Part shown: positions 1 to 9,196 of the stretch, in pieces
Numbering within the stretch: position 1 is the stretch's first letter
Layout of the letters: every line of letters starts with the position of its first letter
Source: Lysobacteraceae bacterium NML03-0222
GTDB lineage: Bacteria; Pseudomonadota; Gammaproteobacteria; Xanthomonadales; Xanthomonadaceae
Direction: 5' to 3'
DNA length: 64,000 nucleotides
Assembly (NCBI GenBank): GCA_002798195.1
Contig: NWQM01000017.1
Span: 66,435 to 130,434, forward strand
The notes under the pieces: generated by a model
Database searches by the model: none
What the model saw: only the letters and a program-made list of their open reading frames with translations
What the model was told of the DNA's origin: nothing
Program-made: the position numbers and the translations under genes

Positions 1-899
1 CCGGTGCGTACCCAGAACATCAGCTCGCCGCCGCTGGCGGCGTATTTGCTGGCATTGGTCACCAGGTTTTCGGCGACCTGACGCAGCACCTTGGGTGCAA
101 TGGACACCATGGCCGCTTGCTCCGGCAAGCGGGTGCTCACCGCAATGCCCCGCGCTTCCAGTTGCAGGGTATAGCGCTCAAGCAACCAGTCCACGACTTT
201 GTGCAGCGATGCGTGTTGCTGTCGTTTGCTGTCAGGTGGCTTGGACTGCGACTCCAGATAACTCTTGATGTAACCCAGCGCATCCTGTGTGGCTTCGTGG
301 ATGATTTTTTGATAGCGCGCCTTGCGCGCGTCTTCCACGTCGGCAAGCATCAGCATTTCACTGGCAAACAGCACGCTGGTCAGCGGGTTTTTCAAGTCGT
401 GAGCGACCAGGTTGACCAAATTTTGGCGTTCCGCGGCTACGCGCTCCAGGCGGTCACGGGTCAGTTTCAATACCAGATGGGCATTGACACGGGCGAGCAA
501 TTCTTCGGCTAGAAACGGCTTGGTGACGTAATCCACCACGCCGCTTTCAAAGGCGCGCAGCAAGAGTTCCTGGTCTTGGGCGGCGGTGAGAAAAATGGCC
601 GGGATGCTGGCCAGCTTCGGATTCTTGCGGATTTGCCCTAGCAGCTCAAAGCCATCCATGCCGGGCATCATCATGTCCAGCAGAATCAAATCCGGTGGAT
701 GGGCAAGACACTCGGCCAGTGCATCTTCACCACGGGTGCAACTGCTGACTTCATGCCCCTGGCGCTGCAATAGCTGCGTGACCACTCGCAGGCTGACCGG
801 CTGGTCGTCAACCAGAAGAATGCGGCCTGTCGTAGTGGTGAGGCTGGGCAAGCAGGTCTCTTGGTCAAGGGCATGGGGGCTGGGGCAGATTATAGGCAT
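1..899 (-). CDS. Hybrid response regulator / histidine kinase (3' end beyond window)
   Basis: A receiver domain comes first (about residues 25-140): acidic pair in LLVDDQ, phospho-acceptor Asp75 in LILLDMMMPG and Lys127 in VTKP. A histidine-kinase core follows, with His167 in the H-box VAHDLKNPLTSVLF and the start of the ATPase N-box, NLVTNASKYA, close to the window edge. It should take part in cytoplasmic phosphorelay signalling; no membrane segment is seen. The ATG at 899 is the first in-frame start and has no clear ribosome site, so the start could be a little downstream. It is divergent from the exporter operon at 966. The reading frame is open to base 1, so the C-terminus is missing here. 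Confidence 0.85.
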   Translation of the reverse strand, partial: MPIICPSPHALDQETCLPSLTTTTGRILLVDDQPVSLRVVTQLLQRQGHEVSSCTRGEDALAECLAHPPDLILLDMMMPGMDGFELLGQIRKNPKLASIPAIFLTAAQDQELLLRAFESGVVDYVTKPFLAEELLARVNAHLVLKLTRDRLERVAAERQNLVNLVAHDLKNPLTSVLFASEMLMLADVEDARKARYQKIIHEATQDALGYIKSYLESQSKPPDSKRQQHASLHKVVDWLLERYTLQLEARGIAVSTRLPEQAAMVSIAPKVLRQVAENLVTNASKYAASGGELMFWVRT

Positions 900-965
900 G
901 CGGCTGGCGATGTCATGGGCTCACCTATTTTTCCGCCTCCGAAAACTTCACTAGAATCCGCAGCC

Positions 966-2384
966 ATGTCCTTGAGTCGTTTTTCCCTGCTGACTACCAC
1001 CATGTCTGGCCTGCTTGCCGGCGCGTTGCTGGTCGCGCCGCCGCTGTATGCACAAGCATCGCCGCAGCCGCTGGACTTTGCCGCTGCACGCCGCCTGATG
1101 CAGCAGAATGCGCCGAAATTGGCGGCCAGCGAGGCGGCGCTGGAGAGCCGCCGCTTGCAGACGCAGGCGCTGCGTAATCTGGGGGCGCCCAGCGTCCATC
1201 TATCGCTACAGGCAGGCCGTTATCACCTGCACTCGCAGCTGGACACCAGCAGCTTGCAACACGGCATTGCCGATGGCCTCGGCGGCTCATTGCCGATGTT
1301 TCAGCCGATGGTGCCGCGCCTGCCCGGCGAGCTGGAAGTCGAGCGCGAGAAAAACTTCCATGGCCGCAGTCTGGGCGCGGTCTGGCCGCTTTACACCGGC
1401 GGCCTGTTGCAGGCCGCCAAGGCGCTTTCGGCGGCCAAACGTGACGAGGCGCAGGCCGATGTCCGGCAGACGGTGGCGGAGCTGGACAGCTTGCTGGTAC
1501 AGCGTTATTTCGGTGCGCAATTGGCACGTCAGGCGGCGGCCTTGCGCGCCGAGGCCTTGCGCACCATCGCCGAGCATGACCATGCGGCGCAGCGGATGAT
1601 GGAAGAAGGCATGATTGCCCGGGTGCAGCGCCTGCAGGCGCAGGTGGCGCTGGAGTCCGCCCGGCGTGAGGCCTTGAAAGCACAAAGCGATGCCGAGCTT
1701 GCCGAGATTGCACTGCAACGGCTGTTGCAGCAGACGCAGCCACTGCAACTTGCGACGCCATTGTTTGTCGATACCCGGCCACTGCCGCCGCTGGCCGAGT
1801 TCCAGGCATTGGCCGCTGCGCATCATCCGGGGCTTGAAAAGGTGAATGCGCTGGCCGCGCAGGCCGAGCAGCTGCGCGAAGTCTCGGCCTCACGGCTCAA
1901 GCCGACGTTGGCGCTTTATGGCAGCCGCCAATTGCAAAGCGGCAGTCATGCCAATTGGGTGCTGGGGCTGCAAGCCAGCTGGACGCTGTTTTCGCCGATA
2001 GACCGGCGGCAGATGCTGGCTGCGAACCAGCAGCGGCTGCTGCAAGCCGACTACAGCCGGGTGGAGGCGCAGGAAAACATTGCGCTTTTGGTGGAAAAGA
2101 ACTGGCGCAGCGTGGAGGATGCCCGGCAGCAATATCTGGCCAGTCTGCCTGCGGTGACCTTGGCCGAAGAAGTGGCGCGGCTGCATCGGGCGGGTTTGCG
2201 CGAAGGCACCAGCACGGCCAGTGAGTTGATGGACGCGCAGACGCAGCTGGCCAAAGTCCGGACCGAAAGTGCGCGCGCTGCCCATGACTATGTACTGGCG
2301 CTGGCCACCCTGCTGGAAAGCGCCGGGGTGTCAGAGCAATTTTCACATTACGCACAACGAGCCGATGTGCGCATTGCCCCATGA
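966..2384 (+). CDS. TolC-family outer-membrane efflux protein
   Basis: The 472-residue product starts with a signal peptide (cleavage near residue 31, ...LYAQA) and continues with the long alpha-helical, Ala/Gln/Arg-rich repeats of outer-membrane efflux proteins. It would form the outer-membrane duct of a tripartite exporter. An in-frame extension back to 861 exists, but the ATG at 966 directly precedes the signal peptide and is preferred. It is the first gene of an operon with an HlyD-type adaptor 16 bases downstream and two ABC-2 permeases. Substrate is unknown. Confidence 0.85.
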   Translation: MSLSRFSLLTTTMSGLLAGALLVAPPLYAQASPQPLDFAAARRLMQQNAPKLAASEAALESRRLQTQALRNLGAPSVHLSLQAGRYHLHSQLDTSSLQHGIADGLGGSLPMFQPMVPRLPGELEVEREKNFHGRSLGAVWPLYTGGLLQAAKALSAAKRDEAQADVRQTVAELDSLLVQRYFGAQLARQAAALRAEALRTIAEHDHAAQRMMEEGMIARVQRLQAQVALESARREALKAQSDAELAEIALQRLLQQTQPLQLATPLFVDTRPLPPLAEFQALAAAHHPGLEKVNALAAQAEQLREVSASRLKPTLALYGSRQLQSGSHANWVLGLQASWTLFSPIDRRQMLAANQQRLLQADYSRVEAQENIALLVEKNWRSVEDARQQYLASLPAVTLAEEVARLHRAGLREGTSTASELMDAQTQLAKVRTESARAAHDYVLALATLLESAGVSEQFSHYAQRADVRIAP

Positions 2385-2400
2385 ATGACCGGAGACTGTA

Positions 2401-3399
2401 ATGACGGCTACCCCTGCCCCTTCTTCTTCTCGCCGTCGTCTGGCGATGATTGCGGCCTTGCTGCTGCTGGGCATTCTGGGCTACGGGCTTTGGCGCAGCG
2501 CAAAACCTGAAGCCGTGATTCTGCAAGGGCAGATGGAAGCCGAGGAAATCGACATCGCGCCGAAAATCAGTGGCCGGGTGGCCGAGGTATTGGTGCAGGA
2601 GGGGCAGCAGATAAGCGCGGGAACACCGCTGTTGCGTATGGATAGCCCGGAGCTGGAAGCCAAGCTGGCGCAGGCCGAGGCCGCGCATGATGCCGCGCTT
2701 GCGGTGGCCGAAAAAGCCGCGCATGGCGCGCGTCCCCAGGAAGTGGAAATGGCGCGTGCCAATGCACGGCGAGCCCAAGCCGCAGCCGAGCTTGCGCAAA
2801 AAAGCTGGCAGCGGGTGGCAAGGCTGGCCGATGAAGGGCTGCTCTCGGCACAAAAGCGCGATGAGGCGCTGGCCAATTATCAGGCGGCGCGCGACCAGGC
2901 GCAGGCGGCGCAGGCACAGTATTCGATGGCGCGCGCTGGCAGCCGTAGCGAAGACCAAAAAGCCGCCAATGCACAGGCTGCCCAGGTGGCCGCGGTAGTG
3001 CGCGAAGCCGAAGTCGCGCGTGCCGAGTCGCAGTTGCAGAGCCCGGTGGCCGGGCAGGTGGCCAAGATGCTGGCCAAACGGGGCGAAATCAATCCGCAGG
3101 GCGTGCCGGCGGTGACGGTGGTGGACTTGTCGCAGCAGTGGCTGGTGCTCAATGTGCGTGAAACGCAGCTGTCGCAGTTTGCCATCGGTGCGCATTTTCA
3201 TGGCCGGATTCCGGCGCTGCCCGAGCAGGGCAAGCTGCGCTTTACCGTTTTTCAAAGCCAGGTGCTGCCAGATTTTGCCACCTGGCGCGCAACCCGCAGC
3301 GACCGCGGCTTTGATGTGCGCAGCTTTGAAATCAAGGCGCGCCCGGATGCGCCCATTCCCGGTATGCGCCCCGGCATGAGCGTGCTGGTTGAGCTTTGA
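2401..3399 (+). CDS. HlyD-family periplasmic adaptor (membrane fusion protein)
   Basis: The 332-residue protein has one N-terminal membrane anchor (about residues 13-32), a biotinyl-lipoyl-like segment (ISGRVAEVLVQEGQQISAG), a long alanine-rich coiled-coil hairpin (about 80-200), and the second half-lipoyl plus beta-barrel domain (SPVAGQVAKML onward). It resembles the YbhG/EmrA type of adaptor and would bridge inner-membrane permeases to the TolC-like duct. GGAG lies just before the ATG. The following permease starts one base after its stop codon if the ATG at 3401 is used. Confidence 0.85.
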   Translation: MTATPAPSSSRRRLAMIAALLLLGILGYGLWRSAKPEAVILQGQMEAEEIDIAPKISGRVAEVLVQEGQQISAGTPLLRMDSPELEAKLAQAEAAHDAALAVAEKAAHGARPQEVEMARANARRAQAAAELAQKSWQRVARLADEGLLSAQKRDEALANYQAARDQAQAAQAQYSMARAGSRSEDQKAANAQAAQVAAVVREAEVARAESQLQSPVAGQVAKMLAKRGEINPQGVPAVTVVDLSQQWLVLNVRETQLSQFAIGAHFHGRIPALPEQGKLRFTVFQSQVLPDFATWRATRSDRGFDVRSFEIKARPDAPIPGMRPGMSVLVEL

Positions 3400-3400
3400 A

Positions 3401-4612
3401 ATGTCGGCTGCCGACCCCGGACTGTTAGCGATTTTCCGTCGTGCCGCAGCGGTGGAAGCACGGCAGCTGCGGCAGCGCCCGCGTGAGTGGGCGATGTTTT
3501 CCTGGGTGCCGGCACTGACATTGCTGCTGGTGATGTGGATGTTTTCTGCCGGATTGCCCGGGCCGATGCCGCTGGCGGTGCTGGATTTGGATCGCAGCCT
3601 GCTTTCAAGGCAGTTGCTGCGGATGCTGGATGAAAGCCCGGGGCTTGAGGTAACGCAGCAGCCACTGGATGCGGCAGAGGCCGAAGGGCAGATAAAAAGT
3701 GGTGCGGTCGCGGCGCTGCTGGTGGTGCCGGCGGACTTTTCCCGCAACCTCAAGCGCGGCCAGGACAGTGAGCTGGCGCTTTTGCATAACGCGCAATGGA
3801 ATGCCTATTCCGGCCTGTTGCAGCGCGATGTGCGCATGGCAAGCGCCACGCTTTCTGCCGGGATTGAGCTGCGCGTCCGAGAAAAACTGGGGCAAAGTCC
3901 GGCTACGGCGCGCGCCCGCTTCAATCCGCTGCAAAGCCGGATGTACAGCCTGTTCAATACCGCTGGCAATTACCGGCAGTTTCTGGGCAACAGCCTGATG
4001 CCCGCGCTGCTGTTCATCCTGGCCATGACCGCCGGCGTTTGGAGCTTTGGCCGCAAATTGCGCGATGCCAGTCTGGGCGAGTGGTGGCAGCAGAGCGGTG
4101 TTGGACTGCCCGGTGATGGCCGCCAGCGTCTTGCCGCCATTGGCGGCAGCCTGTTGTGGCCGTGGCTGGGATTGTCGGCCAATGCCCTGTTGGCGCTTGG
4201 GCTGATGGCCAGCAACGTGGATGCGGCATTCTCCAGCTGGCTATGGCTGGCGGCACTGCTGCTTGCCTTTGTCAGCCTCTCGCTGCTGCTCGGGGTATTG
4301 CTGGTACTGGCGAGCCTGTCCCTGCGCATGGCACTGTCGATGACCGGCTTTGTCAGCGCGCCTGCCTATGCCTTCTCTGGTGTGGTCTTTCCGCTGCTGG
4401 CGATGCCCGAAGGCGCTCGGTTGTGGGCCAACGCCTTGCCACTGACGCATTATCTGCACGCGCAGATACGCCTGCTGGACATGCAGGCCGCGCCTGCCCA
4501 GCTGCTGCCGGTATTGTTGGCTTTCGTCATCCTCATCGTGCTGCTGCTTTGGCTGGCGAATCTGCTGCTTGCCCGCGCGCTGCGCCTGCCGGAGCGCTGG
4601 GGGGCACGATGA
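3401..4612 (+). CDS. ABC-2 type transporter permease (first of a pair)
   Basis: This 403-residue membrane protein has one N-terminal transmembrane helix (WVPALTLLLVMWMFSAG), a large extracytoplasmic loop and about five C-terminal helices, the pattern of the ABC2_membrane family (YhhJ/YbhS/YbhR). A TTG at 3389 would add four residues and overlap hlyD; the ATG at 3401 is chosen. Its stop overlaps the next permease start (ATGA at 4609). No ATP-binding subunit is encoded in this operon. Confidence 0.8.
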   Translation: MSAADPGLLAIFRRAAAVEARQLRQRPREWAMFSWVPALTLLLVMWMFSAGLPGPMPLAVLDLDRSLLSRQLLRMLDESPGLEVTQQPLDAAEAEGQIKSGAVAALLVVPADFSRNLKRGQDSELALLHNAQWNAYSGLLQRDVRMASATLSAGIELRVREKLGQSPATARARFNPLQSRMYSLFNTAGNYRQFLGNSLMPALLFILAMTAGVWSFGRKLRDASLGEWWQQSGVGLPGDGRQRLAAIGGSLLWPWLGLSANALLALGLMASNVDAAFSSWLWLAALLLAFVSLSLLLGVLLVLASLSLRMALSMTGFVSAPAYAFSGVVFPLLAMPEGARLWANALPLTHYLHAQIRLLDMQAAPAQLLPVLLAFVILIVLLLWLANLLLARALRLPERWGAR

Positions 4613-5727
4613 AGCACGGCTTTTTCTCTCATCTCATCCATACCTTGAAAACGGCTTTGACCGACAAGGGCGTGCTGCTGTTATGGCTGATTGCGCCGCT
4701 GCTATACGGGTTCTTTTATCCCTGGCCATATCAGCACGAGCGGGTAGAGCAGGTGCCGGTGGCGGTGGTGGACATGGATAACAGCAGCCTGTCGCGGCAA
4801 ATCATCCGTTATGCAGCGGCCAGCCCGGAATTGCAGGTGAATGTGCTACCTTCGGAGGGCGCAGCCCGAGATGCGCTGGCACAACGGCGTATCGAGGGCT
4901 ATGCCTTGATTCCGGCAGGTCTCAAGCGTGATGTCAGCCACGGGCGGCCGGTGGAAATCGCCCTTATCGGCAATGGCAGCTATTTCATGTTGAACAAGAG
5001 CGCATTGTCCGGCCTGGCCACTGCGGTGGCGACCGTGTCGGCGGGCATTGAAATCCGCCAGTTGCGCGCGCTGGGTTTGTCCGAGGACAAGGCGCAGGCC
5101 TTGCGCGAGCCGGTCAAGCTGCAGTCTGCGGCGCTGTTTAACCGTCATCAGGGCTATGGCAGCTCGTTGGTGCCTGCGGTGGCGGTGCTGATTTTGCAGC
5201 AGACCCTGCTGATGGCGGCGGGCATGTGGGTGGCCGGGCAGCGCGAGCGCGGCGAGCGTCATGTGCCAGGACGTATCTGGGCTGCCCGCATCAGCGCACT
5301 GGCGTTGCCCAATACGCTGATAGGCCTGTTCTATTTTGGCTGGCTGTTTGTATTTCAGGGCTATGCCCATGGCGGCAATCTGGCCGGCGCCGCCTTGCTG
5401 CTGCCGGCTTTCAGTCTGGCCGTGGCGGGTATTGGCTGTCTTTTCGGCCTGTGGCTGGCCGACCGTGAAGCGGTGATGCAGGTGCTGCTGGTCACCGCCT
5501 TGCCGCTGTTTTTCCTGAGTGGCTATTCCTGGCCGGCTGCGGCGTTGCCGGAAGTCTTGCAATGGCTGCGCTGGCTGACGCCTTCCACGCCGGCAATTCA
5601 TGCCAGTGTGGCGCTTAACCAGATGGGCGCTACGCTGGCCATGGTGGCGCCGCTGCTGGGCGTGCTGCTTGTTCAGGGGCTGCTGGCGTTTGCGCTGCTG
5701 TGCCTGATCACCCGGCGCGTGCGCTGA
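4609..5727 (+). CDS. ABC-2 type transporter permease (second of a pair)
   Basis: This 372-residue paralogue of the preceding permease has the same plan: an N-terminal helix (GVLLLWLIAPLLYGFFYPW), an extracytoplasmic domain opening with VPVAVVDMDNSSLSRQII, and several C-terminal helices. The ATG at 4609 overlaps the upstream stop by four bases, which argues for translational coupling; the longer in-frame opening to 4156 runs through the first permease and is a shadow. The two permeases probably form a heterodimer. Last gene of the operon, convergent with rluE ten bases on. Confidence 0.8.
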   Translation: MKHGFFSHLIHTLKTALTDKGVLLLWLIAPLLYGFFYPWPYQHERVEQVPVAVVDMDNSSLSRQIIRYAAASPELQVNVLPSEGAARDALAQRRIEGYALIPAGLKRDVSHGRPVEIALIGNGSYFMLNKSALSGLATAVATVSAGIEIRQLRALGLSEDKAQALREPVKLQSAALFNRHQGYGSSLVPAVAVLILQQTLLMAAGMWVAGQRERGERHVPGRIWAARISALALPNTLIGLFYFGWLFVFQGYAHGGNLAGAALLLPAFSLAVAGIGCLFGLWLADREAVMQVLLVTALPLFFLSGYSWPAAALPEVLQWLRWLTPSTPAIHASVALNQMGATLAMVAPLLGVLLVQGLLAFALLCLITRRVR

Positions 5728-5736
5728 AGCTGGGCG

Positions 5737-6270
5737 TTAGAGTCTGCGCCACTGACCGGGCTGCAAATCGCCCAGCTGGTATTGCCCCATCGCCACCCGT
5801 ACCAGTCGCAGGGTGGGCAGGCCAACGGCGGCAGTCATGCGCCGCACTTGGCGGTTGCGGCCTTCGCGCAGGGTGATTTCCAGCCAGGCATCGGGCACGG
5901 TCTTGCGAAAGCGTACCGGCGGGGTGCGCGGCCAAAGCACTGGCGGGTCAATCTGGCGCGCGTGCGCGGGCAGGGTCAGGCCGTCTTTCAATTGCACGCC
6001 GCGTTGCAGCGCGCCGAGCTTATCCGCATCGGGCACGCCTTCCACCTGTACCCAATAGGTTTTCGGCGCCTTGTGGCGCGGGTCAGTCAGGCGATGCGCC
6101 AGCGCGCCGTCATCGGTCAAGAGCAGCAAGCCTTCGGAATCGTAGTCCAGCCGACCTGCGGCATACACATGCGGCGGCAGGCCAAAAGCCGCCAGGGTTG
6201 GCCTTGGCGGCTGGCTCTGGTCTGTGAACTGGCACAGCACATTGAAGGGCTTGTTGAGGGCAATCAGCAC
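5737..6270 (-). CDS. rluE: 23S rRNA pseudouridine synthase, RluE/RsuA family
   Basis: The 177-residue product lacks an S4 domain and has the RsuA-family catalytic motif GRLDYDSEGLLLLT with the presumed nucleophile Asp42, then REGRNRQVRRM near residue 140. That short form fits RluE, which modifies U2457 of 23S rRNA. The start is GTG at 6270, nine bases after the methyltransferase-like lipoprotein gene, so the two are probably co-transcribed. RluE is preferred over other short RsuA-family enzymes on length and motif, but family members are hard to separate by eye. Confidence 0.8.
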   Translation of the reverse strand: MLIALNKPFNVLCQFTDQSQPPRPTLAAFGLPPHVYAAGRLDYDSEGLLLLTDDGALAHRLTDPRHKAPKTYWVQVEGVPDADKLGALQRGVQLKDGLTLPAHARQIDPPVLWPRTPPVRFRKTVPDAWLEITLREGRNRQVRRMTAAVGLPTLRLVRVAMGQYQLGDLQPGQWRRL

Positions 6271-6279
6271 GGGCGCAGG

Positions 6280-7116
6280 TCAGGGTTTGACAAAGCGCAG
6301 GGTCATGCGGTCGCTCTCGCCGATGGCGCGGTATTTTTCCGCATCGGCCGCCTCATGCCGGGCAACCGGCAGCAGCGTCCACACGCCATTGGCATGGTCG
6401 GTGCTGTCCGCCGGATTGGCATTGACCTCGCTCTTGGCATCAAGCCGGAAACCGGCGCGGGTGGCGTATTCAATCACCAGCGCCTCGGTGAGATAGCCGG
6501 ATTTCTTCATTGCCTCAAGGTCGGTGCCGGGCTTGGCGCGGTGATCCACCACCCCCAGTACGCCGCCGGGCTTCAACACCTCAAAAAACGCCTTGAAGTA
6601 GGCATCGGCGCTGCCTGCCGCCACCCAGTTGTGCACATTGCGGAAGGTCAGCACCGCATCGGCTGAGCCCGCCTCGCCCAGCACCGGATTGTGTGGGTCA
6701 TAGCTGTGCCAGTGTGGCTGGCCAAAATGCGCCGGGTCTTGCGCCATTTTGGCTTGCAACTCGCTATGCAGGCGCTGGTAGGGGCTTTCAGCGCGCACCT
6801 TGGGCAGCGCACCGACATAACGGCCAAGACGCAGATAGGGGGCGAGGATTTCGCTGTACCAGCCGCCCGCCGGGCTGATTTCAATCACCGTTTGCGTTGG
6901 GCTGATGCCAAAGAATTGCAGGGTTTGCTGCGGGTGCCGGTACACATCACGGGCGCGGTTTTGCGCGCTTCTGGCCGGGCTGGACAATGCGGCAGTGAGT
7001 GCGGCGTCATGCGCTTCGGCATGGTTTGCGGCCAGCAGCGCAGCAGTTTTTTCAGATGCCGTACTGCAGGCGGCCAGCAGAGCCGCAGCCAGCAGGGCAA
7101 GACTCAGGTTTTTCAT
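6280..7116 (-). CDS. Exported methyltransferase-like lipoprotein (COG4798 type)
   Basis: The 278-residue product has a lipoprotein signal with lipobox LLAAC (Cys17). Then comes a Rossmann-type methyltransferase fold: the SAM-binding loop reads VIEISPAGGWYSEIL and a later block reads LKPGGVLGVVDH. This matches the family of predicted exported methyltransferases; substrate is unknown. The start at 7116 is chosen because it begins the lipoprotein signal and has AAGG upstream; the frame stays open 20 codons further. It sits directly upstream of rluE. Confidence 0.75.
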   Translation of the reverse strand: MKNLSLALLAAALLAACSTASEKTAALLAANHAEAHDAALTAALSSPARSAQNRARDVYRHPQQTLQFFGISPTQTVIEISPAGGWYSEILAPYLRLGRYVGALPKVRAESPYQRLHSELQAKMAQDPAHFGQPHWHSYDPHNPVLGEAGSADAVLTFRNVHNWVAAGSADAYFKAFFEVLKPGGVLGVVDHRAKPGTDLEAMKKSGYLTEALVIEYATRAGFRLDAKSEVNANPADSTDHANGVWTLLPVARHEAADAEKYRAIGESDRMTLRFVKP

Positions 7117-7230
7117 GCGATTTACCTTGATGACAAAACATGCAGGCTTTTTACCTGCCATTGCCGGAGGGTGCAAATCGGTTGCACCCCTCGATGCACA
7201 TGGCGAGAAGCTTGCGTGTTCCGGGTGATG

Positions 7231-8187
7231 TCAGTGTGGCGCAGGTTTGCGCCAGTGACGCCACAGGCGGCGTAGCGCCACAGCAAGGATGGCCAGCAGC
7301 AGCCAGAGCGGCCACAGATACGCCATGCCCACCAAAATATCGACAAACACGCGCCAGCCGGTTTGCAGTGCGACACCGATGCGCTGGCTGAAGCTCGGTT
7401 TTGCCAGCCAGGCTGCAGCGTCCGGGTCAGGCTCTATGGCCGTGCGGGTCTGCATGGCCTGCTCAAACTGCAAGGTCAAGGTGGCAAAGGCAACCTTGTC
7501 TGCCAATTCGCGGCGTTTGACTTCTGCCTCGTCGTGGGCGCGCAGTGCCAGCGCACGGGCACCTGCGGCATCCACTTTTTCATCCACGCTACCAGGCGCT
7601 TCAGCGGCACGGCCAATGTCCCGGCTGATTTGTTGCTCGCGCTGCCAGGCCAGTTGTTGGCGCAGGAGCTGGAACTGGATGTCCTCGGCACGGAAGTTGC
7701 GCTCGTCAAGGAATTCCATCTGCTGGGCAAGGGTGCGCAAAAATGGTAGCGTGCGCTCGCTGGGCACGCGCACGGTCAAGCGGGCTATCGTTCGGTAGCT
7801 TTCCACCCTCTTGCGCTGGCTGCCCAATGGGAAATAGCGTGAGGCATGCAGCTGGTTGTTGATGCGGTTTTCCACGACAAAACCGCCTTCTGCGGCAACG
7901 GCATCTTCAATCGCCAGCGCAGATTGATACACGTTTTTGACCTGGAAACGCATATCGGCGGTGCGTACCAGCTGTCGCCCGCTGACCTCATCGCTGGCTG
8001 CCCGGGATGAAAGCGCAAGCCCGGCATCCACGGGGGCAGCCGTGTCCGTGGCTTCATGGCGTTCGGCCTGCAACATTTCGGCTGCGGGTGCATGGGCAGC
8101 GGTCTCTTGCGAGTGCGGGCGTTGCTGACCACAGGCCGCCAGCAGCAGGGCGAATGTCAACGCAGGGATAGAGCGAGATATGGACAT
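7231..8187 (-). CDS. DUF4349 domain lipoprotein
   Basis: The 318-residue product has a lipobox LLLAAC (Cys19), a central DUF4349-like region (about 75-250: TADMRFQVKNV, then RLTVRVPSERTLPFL, with a helical coiled-coil section) and a C-terminal transmembrane helix followed by a basic tail (about 275-315). A lipid anchor plus a C-terminal helix suggests an envelope protein facing the periplasm. Function is unknown in this family. Same direction as the two neighbours on either side. Confidence 0.75.
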   Translation of the reverse strand: MSISRSIPALTFALLLAACGQQRPHSQETAAHAPAAEMLQAERHEATDTAAPVDAGLALSSRAASDEVSGRQLVRTADMRFQVKNVYQSALAIEDAVAAEGGFVVENRINNQLHASRYFPLGSQRKRVESYRTIARLTVRVPSERTLPFLRTLAQQMEFLDERNFRAEDIQFQLLRQQLAWQREQQISRDIGRAAEAPGSVDEKVDAAGARALALRAHDEAEVKRRELADKVAFATLTLQFEQAMQTRTAIEPDPDAAAWLAKPSFSQRIGVALQTGWRVFVDILVGMAYLWPLWLLLAILAVALRRLWRHWRKPAPH

Positions 8188-8259
8188 GGCAAGCCTCGAT
8201 ATGAACCCCGATGGATGTTAACCGGTACAGAGGGTGTGCGGAAAACCGGGGTGAGGGCT

Positions 8260-9060
8260 TTATTGCCCTGTAGGGCTGGCCGCTTGCTTGCGTGCCGCCA
8301 ATGTCTCCAGCAGCGCGGTGAGCCGGTCAAGCTGCGCGGCATACTGCGGTCGTCCTGCTGGGGTATAGACATCCAGCCGGATTTCATAGCCGGGGCTAAT
8401 CCAGGACAGCATGGTTTCCACGCTGCCCGAGCCACTTGGGAAAGTCATTTCGCGCACCTTGTAGCGGTCGCTGCCGGGTTGTTTTTCATAGCCGCTGGCA
8501 TCTATCGTGACTTGTCCACGCAGCGGATGCGAATAATCCCATTCGTGAGCCAGCAGATAGAAATTCTCGCAGCGGTATAGCGACAGGTTGCCATTCAAGC
8601 CGCCTTCACGCAGCTCAAGCCCGTCGGGCGTGCTGAACGCCAGCGTGCAGCCCTGGTCCAGCAACGGCTGCCGAGTCAACGGTGTGGGCAGCTTGGCCGC
8701 ATCCGCGAATCTGGAGATTTCGGCCATGGGCGCCGGCATGTTTTGCAAGGCGTCCTGCAAACGCGCCTGCATCGCATCGAAAGCAGGGAGGCGCTCGGGT
8801 AAGGCTTTTGCATCAGCCTGCGCTGCCATGCTGGCCTGCTTGCGTTGTTGCAGGGTGGGCAGGCCGCGCGCGGCCATCATTGCATCCCTTCGTGCTTGAC
8901 GGCGATACGCCTGTGCCTGCTGCTTCTGATATGGCGTGCCGTCGCGCTCCATCTGCTGCAAGGTGGCTTCATCAGGTGGGTTGCTGAAATCGACAATCAG
9001 AGCCTGCGCCATTGCGGTGGCAGGCAACAGGGCAAACATCAGGGCGGCAAGCGGTTTCAT
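8260..9060 (-). CDS. Exported protein of unknown function
   Basis: The 266-residue product begins with a clear signal peptide (MKPLAALMFALLPATAMAQA). The mature part has a Gln/Arg/Ala-rich helical stretch (about 35-105), then a domain with a single Cys and many aromatic residues (CENFYLLAHEW, then a SDRYKVREMTF block). I do not recognise the family. The start at 9060 is chosen for the signal peptide; eight upstream in-frame codons are unlikely. It lies between DUF4349 and icd on the same strand. Confidence 0.6.
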   Translation of the reverse strand: MKPLAALMFALLPATAMAQALIVDFSNPPDEATLQQMERDGTPYQKQQAQAYRRQARRDAMMAARGLPTLQQRKQASMAAQADAKALPERLPAFDAMQARLQDALQNMPAPMAEISRFADAAKLPTPLTRQPLLDQGCTLAFSTPDGLELREGGLNGNLSLYRCENFYLLAHEWDYSHPLRGQVTIDASGYEKQPGSDRYKVREMTFPSGSGSVETMLSWISPGYEIRLDVYTPAGRPQYAAQLDRLTALLETLAARKQAASPTGQ

Positions 9061-9143
9061 GGTGTGCATTCCATCAGGTCGCAATCGGCTGCGATGGTGG
9101 ACGGGGATGCCGGAAGTTTCAAGAAATCATGGGGCAGAAAAAC

Positions 9144-9171
9144 AACAGCCTGCCATTTGGGGCAGGCTGTT
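9144..9171 (-). terminator. Rho-independent terminator after icd
   Basis: An 11-bp stem (AACAGCCTGCC paired with GGCAGGCTGTT) is followed on the minus strand by GTTTTTC. It lies 25 bases past the icd stop codon. Confidence 0.85.
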
Positions 9172-9196
9172 GGTGCGGCTTTCGAATGCGCGCGGT

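Noticed and set aside
4156..4608. N-terminal extension of the second permease
   Set aside because: The extension is in another frame of the first permease gene and lacks membrane-protein character; ATG 4609 has the typical ATGA overlap.
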